Below are positions 58,020 through 64,000 of a stretch of DNA of 64,000 nucleotides, in pieces. How positions within the stretch are numbered: position 1 is the stretch's first letter; each line of letters opens with the position of its first letter. Both the position numbers and the translations under genes were made by a program. The DNA is from Tubulanus polymorphus (lineage: Eukaryota > Nemertea > Palaeonemertea > Tubulaniformes > Tubulanidae), in contig NC_134026.1 in the NCBI RefSeq assembly GCF_964204645.1, positions 11,932,450 through 11,996,449 on the forward strand, read 5' to 3'. A model generated the notes under the pieces. The model was not told the origin of the DNA. It searched no databases and worked only from the letters and a program-made list of their open reading frames with translations.

Positions 58020-58709
58020 GAACCAGAACAACCACAAACTATCAATATTACAAATAACACTGGCGTTATAAACATATACTACAAGAAGTGTTCTAAATGT
58101 GAATTAGATAAATCATTTACAGAATTTAGTAAGCGTAAGATTAGCAAAGATGGTTTTCAAAATTGTTGTAAAACTTGTTTTAAACTATATACCAAACAAT
58201 ATCGAGAAGATAATAGAGAATCTTATAATGATTATATGACAAAATATATGAGAGAAAGATATCAAACAGATCTTAATTTTAGATTGAAACAATGCTTACG
58301 GTCTAGATTAACACAATTATTCAACAAAGAAACACATTCAGAAACACTATCTAATTTATTGGGTTGTTCAGATGAATTTCTCAAATCATGGATAATATAT
58401 CAATTCGACGATAAAATGAATATAGATAATTATGGTGAATACTTTCATATTGATCATGTGTTGCCGATTTCTAAATTTGACATGAATGATGAATATGATA
58501 AGAAGCAAATCTAGAACTGGAGAAATTTAAGGCCTTTAGAAAAGAAAGAAAATATAATTAAATCTAACAAACTAGATATGAAATTATATTCAGAACAGTT
58601 AACAAAGGCAAAGAAATTTATTGATCAATGGAACAATAATCCAAATAATGAACGATACGTTGAGGAATCCGAAATGACTTATCTAGACAATTTAATTGCT
58701 CCGCAGTGA
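58017..58709 (+). pseudogene. HNH endonuclease with N-terminal zinc-ribbon, in-frame stop
   Basis: The product begins with CSKC-x18-CCKTC, a four-cysteine zinc-binding pattern (residues about 25-50), then a basic helical region, then FHIDHVLPISKFD, the HNH signature (His-Asp-His near residue 143). A TAG at 58512-58514 stops the frame after KKQI. The same frame continues with NWRNLRPLEKKEN, the conserved Asn half of HNH nucleases, to TGA at 58709 (230 codons in all). The stop therefore removes the catalytic Asn half. Similar free-standing HNH genes are common in large DNA viruses and phages as homing enzymes. Confidence 0.8.
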
Positions 58710-58745
58710 GATATTCAATTATTTTTTTGCTTTTTTTCTAAAATA

Positions 58746-59099
58746 TTAATCCATTTTTTTTATTGTCAATTTTGGAATTTCAGAAGTACTTTCATTTTTG
58801 ATAGCAGTTGGTTCAGAATTACTAATATCATGAATTTTATTTGATTTCTTATACCAATTACACCCAATCAAAATGAATACAATTACAAATCCAACTGTAA
58901 AATATAAATATTTATCAAATATTCTACTATCAGAAGGAGTAGAAATAACAATATTTTCACCATTTTTATTAACATTTTTATTACTCATTTTTTCTTTTAC
59001 AGCTTTTTTATATTCTTGTGATTTAATTCCTAATTGCCGAGACCATTCAATTTGTTTCTGAGTTCTCGGTTTTTTCTTCACTTCTTTCACCTCGCTCAT
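58746..59099 (-). CDS. Small single-pass membrane protein of the Polinton (117 aa)
   Basis: Starts in TAATAAATGAG. N-terminal half is basic (KKKPRTQKQIEWSRQLGIKS), then one hydrophobic segment YFTVGFVIVFILIGC at about residues 69-83 and a polar tail. Overlaps the end of the next gene upstream by 53 bases in another frame, so the two are translated from coupled or overlapping messages. Family not recognised; the KQ-EWSRQLG pattern with a transmembrane helix suggests a virion or host-membrane role. Intact here, truncated in the copy at 56310. Confidence 0.65.
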   Translation of the reverse strand: MSEVKEVKKKPRTQKQIEWSRQLGIKSQEYKKAVKEKMSNKNVNKNGENIVISTPSDSRIFDKYLYFTVGFVIVFILIGCNWYKKSNKIHDISNSEPTAIKNESTSEIPKLTIKKMD

Positions 59100-59637
59100 T
59101 TATTATAGAAATATTTTTACTTTCAATATTTGAAAATGTTATAACTCCAGTTGATAATAATGTCATAAATCCACCTAATTGAAATGATAAATATCCAATC
59201 CATTTATTTAATTCAGTCATAACTAAATAATCATTTTTTAAATCGGAATATAATCTATTTTCATCTTCAATTGGTAGTATATAATTACATAATTTACTAT
59301 AACCTTTTACTACATTTTCTGATATCGCGTCATTAATTCTAGCTGTTCTCGCGGCTTCATAAATCTTAAATAATCTAATAATTTCATCTGATTTCATTGT
59401 GTCTAATTCATTATAAGTTAAATTTTTACTAACAAAATTTTTACATTTTCCAGATGCTATTAATATTTCTAATTGATGTTTACAATAAAGATAATATTCA
59501 TAATTATTATTTGTTGTAACATTATTTAAAGCACCATCATCTGGAATTAATTTTGTTTCTGTTATTCCTAAATCATCTAAAGTTTTTTCAATTGGAACAT
59601 CACCATTTTTAGATTTTATTTTCTTTTCACCTACCAT
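59047..59637 (-). CDS. Uncharacterised Polinton protein (196 aa)
   Basis: Starts at the TATATAAATGG leader. Lysine-rich N terminus, a central helical region (YEYYLYCKHQLEILIA, RTARINDAISENVVKGYSKL) and a weakly hydrophobic segment near residues 150-170 (YLSFQLGGFMTLLSTGVITF), ending in acidic/basic residues. No family recognised. Duplicated at 56593-57185. Conserved position between the ATPase and the membrane protein suggests a structural role, not shown. Confidence 0.65.
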   Translation of the reverse strand: MVGEKKIKSKNGDVPIEKTLDDLGITETKLIPDDGALNNVTTNNNYEYYLYCKHQLEILIASGKCKNFVSKNLTYNELDTMKSDEIIRLFKIYEAARTARINDAISENVVKGYSKLCNYILPIEDENRLYSDLKNDYLVMTELNKWIGYLSFQLGGFMTLLSTGVITFSNIESKNISIINERGERSEEKTENSETN

Positions 59638-59662
59638 TTATATAACAAAAAAATTAATTGTG
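59635..59662 (-). promoter_or_regulatory. T-tract/TATATAAATG promoter-like motif
   Basis: TTTTTTTGTTATATAAATG precedes the 59637 start with no untranslated leader to spare. Confidence 0.55.
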
Positions 59663-59925
59663 TGATGTTGCAACTAGAATTTAACTAGAATGTAACTAGA
59701 ATTCAACTAGATTAACAAGCTAGTTGAAATATTAGTGTTTTTGTTTATTTCTTGTTAAATCTAGTTGATTTTTTGTTTCAACTATTAACAACTAGAATTC
59801 AATTAGAATGTAACTAGAATTAAACTAGATTAACAAGCTAGTTAAAATATTGTTAAATCTATTTGATTTTTGTTACAACTACCAATAACTAGAATTCAAC
59901 TAGATTAACAAGCTAGTTGAATTTA
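59660..59925. repeat. ACTAGAATTCAACTAGA repeat block (second copy)
   Basis: Three or so cycles of an approximately 100-bp unit with ACTAGAATTCAACTAG, GATTAACAAGCTAGTT and TTTGTTNCAACTA. The block fills the gap between the ATPase stop and the 59637 gene. AACTAG/CTAGTT words pair with each other, so the strand could form stem-loops. Confidence 0.7.
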
Positions 59926-60531
59926 AATAAATTCATATTTAAATGGGTGTTGTAATCTAAATAGTAATTTTGATCTTTTAATATTTTTCAACTTATCCAT
60001 ATATTCATTATGTAAATCATGTGGAATAATATCATTTTCCTCAAGTGCATTTTTCATCGATTTTCTATCTTTATTGTAGAATAAAACTAGAAATCTAATG
60101 TTTTCTCTAAAATCTTTAACAATTGAATTATATTTTTGATTTAAAACCCAAGTTGTTATCCCAAAATGTCTTCCAGAGAAAGCCAAATAACATAACTCAC
60201 TTTCTCTAACTTTTGAATCATGTAGATTAGCACAATCATCTATGATAAATAATGTATTTGATCCTTTATAAATATCAATTGCTATTTTTATACAATTATC
60301 TAAATTTTCTTTTACTGTTTTAGGATCTAATATAATAAATTTATTATTTCTAGTAATGTTTCTATCATAAGTTTGATTAAATTCATATGTTGGACAAAAT
60401 AATACTATATTATCAAAATAGTTTTTGTAAACAGTTTCTAATAAATTTAATATAAAATAAGTTTTTCCACAATTTGTTACACCAGAAATTAACATATTAT
60501 GAGGCTCAAATATGAATAATTCCTTATTCAT
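59923..60531 (-). CDS. FtsK/HerA (A32-like) genome-packaging ATPase
   Basis: Walker A is GVTNCGKT at about residues 17-24 and Walker B is TLFIIDDC at about residues 92-99, followed by FSGRHFGITTWVLNQ (sensor/arginine finger region). The 202-residue length fits the Polinton/adintovirus packaging ATPase. It would pump element DNA into capsids. The start is the ATG of ATATATAAATG, one base from the integrase stop, so the two lie head to tail. The frame is intact. Confidence 0.88.
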   Translation of the reverse strand: MNKELFIFEPHNMLISGVTNCGKTYFILNLLETVYKNYFDNIVLFCPTYEFNQTYDRNITRNNKFIILDPKTVKENLDNCIKIAIDIYKGSNTLFIIDDCANLHDSKVRESELCYLAFSGRHFGITTWVLNQKYNSIVKDFRENIRFLVLFYNKDRKSMKNALEENDIIPHDLHNEYMDKLKNIKRSKLLFRLQHPFKYEFI

Positions 60532-60553
60532 TTATATATTTTTAATTTTACTT
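60529..60553 (-). promoter_or_regulatory. AAAATTAAAAATATATAAATG motif before the ATPase
   Basis: Ends in TATATAAATG at the start codon and overlaps the 3' end of the integrase gene. The integrase start (61658-61682) has the same form. Confidence 0.5.
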
Positions 60554-61660
60554 GATAATATCCATTCATTAAATTTATCCGGCCATCCAACCCATTTTAC
60601 TAAAGAATATTTTTTTCTTTTAACAGTTTTTGTTTTTAATACTTTTTCAATTTTATATTCTTGTTCTAGATTTTCAGTAGTTAAACTTAATTCTTCTTCG
60701 TAAAAGTAGCCATCAACTTCTTCACCATCTAAATCTTCTAATTTATAGACATATGGTTTTGTTGTTATTACCTTTTTTATTTTATATATTTCTCTAGTAA
60801 AATTTCGATCGTATCCTTTATCAAATATCTTTTTATACTTAGAAATTCTAACATTTTGACCAACTTTAAATTTAGGTTCACCAAAATCATCTACAAGAAA
60901 TGCTCCATATAAATTATTCCAAACAATTTCAGCATTTTCAGGTTTTCTAGCATCAATAGGTTTCATTCCAATAGAAGAATGATAAGAATTATTATATCCT
61001 TCTATAAATTTTGGTAAAACATCAATCCATTTATAAGTATTATTTGCTGTGAAATATTTTGATATTCTTGTTCTCAATGTTCTATTAAATCGTTCAACAA
61101 CTGCTGCTTTTTTATCCGATTTTGTTGAAAAATATTTAATATTATGAAAATCTAAAAGTCCATGAACTAATGAATTATCAAATTCTTTTCCATCATCAAA
61201 TTGAATTTTTTTCTGGTTTTAGTTTACCACCTGAAAGAAATTTTCTTAAAACATGTGATGTTTGTGCAGCATCTTTTCTATAAAGTGGGAAGCTCCATAC
61301 ATAACGACTAAAAATATCAATTATATTCAATATCCACCAATAATCATTATTATCTTTTTTAAGATTTTTCATATCAATTAAATCTCCTTGCCACTGTTGA
61401 TCTACATAACTTACCATAGTTTTACGAGTTTTATATTTTCTAACAATTTTTTTATGTGTTGTATATGTTGGTTGTTCTAACATAAATTCATTTATATCTT
61501 TGTATTTAACTAAATTTTGTGGGATTATCTTATCTAATTTATCTAGTTTTACTTTACGCCATATATTTTTAGTAGAAGAATAAGCAACCGAACTCTCAGG
61601 GTTGTAATATAAATTTCTTAAATATTGTTCTTTAGTATTAGGAGTTTTTTTACCACTCAT
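60532..61660 (-). pseudogene. Retroviral-type integrase with C-terminal chromodomain, one frameshift
   Basis: The first frame (61196-61660) has the approach to the DDE core, QWQGDLIDM (first Asp) and an IDIFSRYVWSFPL strand. A seven-A run at about 61206-61212 shifts the frame. The second part has FDDGKEFDN (second Asp), KKAAVVERFNRTL (Glu), a GYNNSYHSSIGMKP block and an SH3-like basic region. A chromodomain follows: YKIEKVLKTK, YSLVKWVGWPDKFNEWI. Integrase inserts the element; the chromodomain may guide it to marked chromatin. One base in a homopolymer is the only lesion seen, so an assembly error is possible. Confidence 0.9.
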
Positions 61661-61690
61661 TTATATATCCTTAATTTTAACTTTATATTT

Positions 61691-62938
61691 CTAATATTGA
61701 ATACTATCTAATTGTGAATTTACAATATTTAATTGTGCGTCAGATATAATATAAATATGCATTTTAAAATTTTTGATTCCCTTTTTCTTTTTCATAAATA
61801 ATTGGATCCCATCTTTTGTATTTTGTAATTTTATCCCAGAACCATGTAATGAATTATCTTCAGTTGTTCTAAAATCTACCCATAATGCATATTTATTACC
61901 GGTATAATAATCAATTTGATTAATGTTACAATTTTCAAATGATTTTACTTTTTCATTCATAAAATGTTTTTTAATTTCTACCCATTGATCTATCATTCTC
62001 ATTGCTTGACAAAATATTTTATTTGCTATTCCTTCGATAGTTATTTCTACTTTTGTTATTTCAGGATTATAATAATTATCAACATTTATTGCGCCATTAG
62101 TATACGTTCCAATAGTAAAAAATATTAATATACCTTTAATAGATCTTCTAGGAAAGTTAATATTCTCATTTATTATTTCATCATTTGCATTAATAGTTAC
62201 AGTTTTAAATTTATCAATATAATCATATAATAATGAAAATCCTTGATTGTATTGAGTTTGAATTGTTCTAGCAATATTTTCATCAGTTACTGTATCATAT
62301 TCTAAACATATATTCGATAATTTATAACTCATATCTTTATTAACGCTAGATAATACAATTTCATTTACAGGAGCAAATGTTATCTCAAATATAATATCTT
62401 CTTGAATTGCGTATTTATATAAAGGAGCATTATTATTTATCAATTCAAAGTCTAATGGAATTTTATATTTGCTTCCATATATACTTTTTATCAATTTATC
62501 TACATCATTAGTTAATATTGCGCTATTAGCTTCTGATCTTAATTTATTTTGGTTTTCTGATTGGATTCCTTGAAATATCATATTATTTCTATTTTCTTTT
62601 GTTAACCATAAATCTTTATAGTGCATAAATAAATTATAATCATCTAATGAGAAAACTGTTTCTGGTCCAATCTTTATTGTTAACTTTTTAATCAAATATC
62701 TTCCAACATTATCAACAACATAATTATTATTATTACCGATTACTTTTATATCGGCTGATAAATAAATACTGTTTGGAACATAAAAAGTATTTTGTGTTAA
62801 TCTAGGAATTCTAACGTATAAAGTTTCATCAGGATTAATATTTGAAGGGTTATGAGTAATTATATGATGTGATCTTTCTGCTTTAATAGCATTAGATATT
62901 CTAGAAATCTTAGAAGGACTTATATAACTCCCACTCAT
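61691..62938 (-). CDS. Candidate major capsid protein (double jelly-roll, hexon-like)
   Basis: Intact 415-residue frame from ATG in GTTAAATAAATGAG. It resembles uncharacterised animal-genome proteins I take to be Polinton/adintovirus capsids. Landmarks are HNPSNINPDETLYVRIPRL, a FYVPNSIYLSADI block, VGRYLIKKLTIKIGPETVF, YKDLWLTKENRNNMIFQGI and YKIPLDFELINNNAPLYKY. Its length is a little short for a hexon-like protein but within range. It would form the trimeric capsomer. Its place beside the ATPase and integrase fits. Identification is by pattern memory and context; structure prediction would decide. Confidence 0.62.
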   Translation of the reverse strand: MSGSYISPSKISRISNAIKAERSHHIITHNPSNINPDETLYVRIPRLTQNTFYVPNSIYLSADIKVIGNNNNYVVDNVGRYLIKKLTIKIGPETVFSLDDYNLFMHYKDLWLTKENRNNMIFQGIQSENQNKLRSEANSAILTNDVDKLIKSIYGSKYKIPLDFELINNNAPLYKYAIQEDIIFEITFAPVNEIVLSSVNKDMSYKLSNICLEYDTVTDENIARTIQTQYNQGFSLLYDYIDKFKTVTINANDEIINENINFPRRSIKGILIFFTIGTYTNGAINVDNYYNPEITKVEITIEGIANKIFCQAMRMIDQWVEIKKHFMNEKVKSFENCNINQIDYYTGNKYALWVDFRTTEDNSLHGSGIKLQNTKDGIQLFMKKKKGIKNFKMHIYIISDAQLNIVNSQLDSIQY

Positions 62939-62962
62939 TTATTTAACAAAAAAATTAATTAT
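62936..62962 (-). promoter_or_regulatory. T-tract/AAATAAATG promoter-like motif before the capsid candidate
   Basis: TTTTTTTGTTAAATAAATG, with the ATG the capsid start; it lies between two genes only 20 bp apart. Confidence 0.55.
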
Positions 62963-63968
62963 TTATTTTTTATCATGTTTACTAACCCAAAAATAATAGC
63001 ACTTACAACTGTAATTAAAAATAAAATAATATGTTCAGCAGCAAAGTTAATAATGTTTCCTGCAGATTTCAATATAAAACCAACAATTGAAGCAATAACT
63101 CCTGGTAAAGCTGCAGCAGATTTCTTTGATAGTTCCCATAAATATTTTGCTAATTTCTTTAAACCATCTTTAACTTTATCTTGTATAGAATTATTACCTG
63201 GAGGTTTATCCGGTTTATTGGGAGTAGGAGTAGATTTCAAAGCATTTGATATTGCTAAACCAATTGTTGTAAATAACATAGTAACAGCTGTTAGAATTGA
63301 AAGAATTGTTATTCCTTCAAACTTAAATAATAATTTTATTCTATCTTTCAATGATATTCTAGAATCTGGTTTTATTAGATATCTTTTAAAAACATCTTTT
63401 AATCTATCAATATTATAATCATATGATTTTAATAATGATTTAATTTCTTTTTTTTGTAATTCTATGTTATATTCTAAATCATCTTTTTCTTTTTCTAAAC
63501 GTAATTCTTTTTGCCTATATTCTATTTCATCAATTACTTGATAATCTAAATCAGACTTTAATTGTTCTATTTCTTTATTTTTATCAGTTAATTCTTTTTC
63601 TAAAGTTCTAATTTTAAAATCTCTTATACTTTTATCATGCGCAATTTTATCAGCTTCATTTCTTATACTAATAATTTCTCTAATTGCTTTATCAGAAAAT
63701 ATATCTAAATCTTCTAATTGTTGATCTGTTGCATCAAGTAATCCATTTGGTAAAAGTTTTTCAGTTTGAACTTCTCTTGAATTAGGTTTACTATTTTTGG
63801 AATTAATAACTTCTTTAGGAATTTTTTTTTGTCTTAAATTTGCATTAATTATATCAAAAAATTTAGCATTTCTTTGTTTAAATTCTTTTATATTATCATC
63901 TCTTTCTTCTTGTGTAACATCAGTTATAACATCATCAATGATTTTCTTAATTCTATCTGGTTTAAATT
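62959..63968 (-). CDS. Coiled-coil protein with two hydrophobic segments (N-terminus unresolved)
   Basis: The frame is open for about 336 codons from 63968 to the stop at 62959 but has no ATG; the TTG at 63351 used by simple callers is internal. The first two thirds are charged heptad-type coiled coil (IRTLEKELTDKNKEIEQLKS and neighbours). The last 130 residues have hydrophobic stretches at the start (ITILSILTAVTMLFTTIGLA), a glycine/alanine middle and a final membrane-type helix. A stop sits just upstream at 63969, so the beginning is frameshifted or lies beyond the window. A minor virion or membrane-penetration protein is a guess from position. Confidence 0.6.
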
Positions 63969-64000
63969 AAAAGTTGATTGTGTTATTATTTTATCGCTAC

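Larger units (their letters stand above)
57448..64000. mobile_element. Polinton/Maverick (adintovirus-like) element, left end; right end outside window
   Basis: Contains terminal repeat, HNH gene, packaging ATPase, chromodomain integrase and candidate capsid protein, the diagnostic set of a virus-like self-synthesising transposon. PolB, penton and protease genes are not in the visible part. Sharing of the terminal repeat with the left element suggests PolB lies at its far end. Base composition is clearly more A+T-rich than the 50 kb to its left. Confidence 0.88.

Noticed and set aside
62975-63418. 147-codon plus-strand frame opposite the coiled-coil/membrane gene
   Set aside because: Antisense shadow; the minus-strand frame is longer, has coherent segments and fits the gene order.
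1-64000. One giant element of 64 kb with host DNA inside
   Set aside because: The two terminal repeats face outward into the middle, so the outer segments are ends of separate insertions rather than the two halves of one.

Overview
The window is animal nuclear DNA, probably from a marine invertebrate. A lophotrochozoan such as a mollusc is my guess from repeat content only. The evidence for an animal genome is an intron-containing ribosomal protein gene (RPL26), Polinton-like virus-derived elements, Penelope-like retroelements with hammerhead ribozyme cores, non-LTR retrotransposons, a Ty1/copia element and many MITE-like repeats. Only one conventional host gene is recognisable; almost everything else is mobile DNA in various states of decay.

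Layout. (1) 1-5532: the right-hand end of an A+T-rich Polinton/Maverick (adintovirus-like) element. It carries a protein-primed family B DNA polymerase gene, broken many times, with an intein inserted inside the catalytic motif C. Directly upstream, and possibly part of the same original reading frame, is a twin C2H2 zinc-finger segment. The element ends in a terminal repeat that contains a promoter-like tract and the start codon. (2) 5533-6100: tail of a Penelope-like element with GIY-YIG endonuclease coding and a hammerhead core. (3) 6320-23900: a 17.6 kb inverted repeat with arms of 6.0 and 6.75 kb. Its centre was interrupted by a 4.3 kb non-LTR retrotransposon (12729-17034; ORF1 intact, reverse transcriptase internally deleted). 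(4) 23940-31270: dispersed repeats, a second LINE fragment, foldbacks and MITEs. (5) 31329-41000: RPL26 in three coding exons, with an 8.7 kb last intron full of repeats. (6) 41050-56095: more transposons, including a pogo-like element, an inverted-repeat minisatellite element, RT fragments, a Penelope-like insertion with a perfect target duplication, a copia relic and PC4-like coding fragments. (7) 56096-64000: the left end of another Polinton-like element, preceded by a partial, deleted copy of its own end. Genes here include an HNH nuclease (broken), two small uncharacterised proteins (one membrane-anchored), an FtsK/A32-type packaging ATPase, a chromodomain integrase (one frameshift), a candidate double-jelly-roll capsid protein, and a coiled-coil/transmembrane protein running to the window edge.

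The two Polinton ends face each other across 50 kb of host DNA and share a terminal repeat that extends through a TAATAAATGG start context. They therefore belong to the same or closely related families. The genes together describe a capsid-forming, self-synthesising element: polymerase and (inferred) terminal-protein replication, integrase for insertion, ATPase and capsid for particles. Nearly every start codon in them sits in a T-tract followed by TAAATG, a simple self-contained promoter signature. Because many genes carry single-base breaks in homopolymers, either decay or long-read assembly error could explain them; the in-frame stops and the truncated duplicate favour real decay for at least part.
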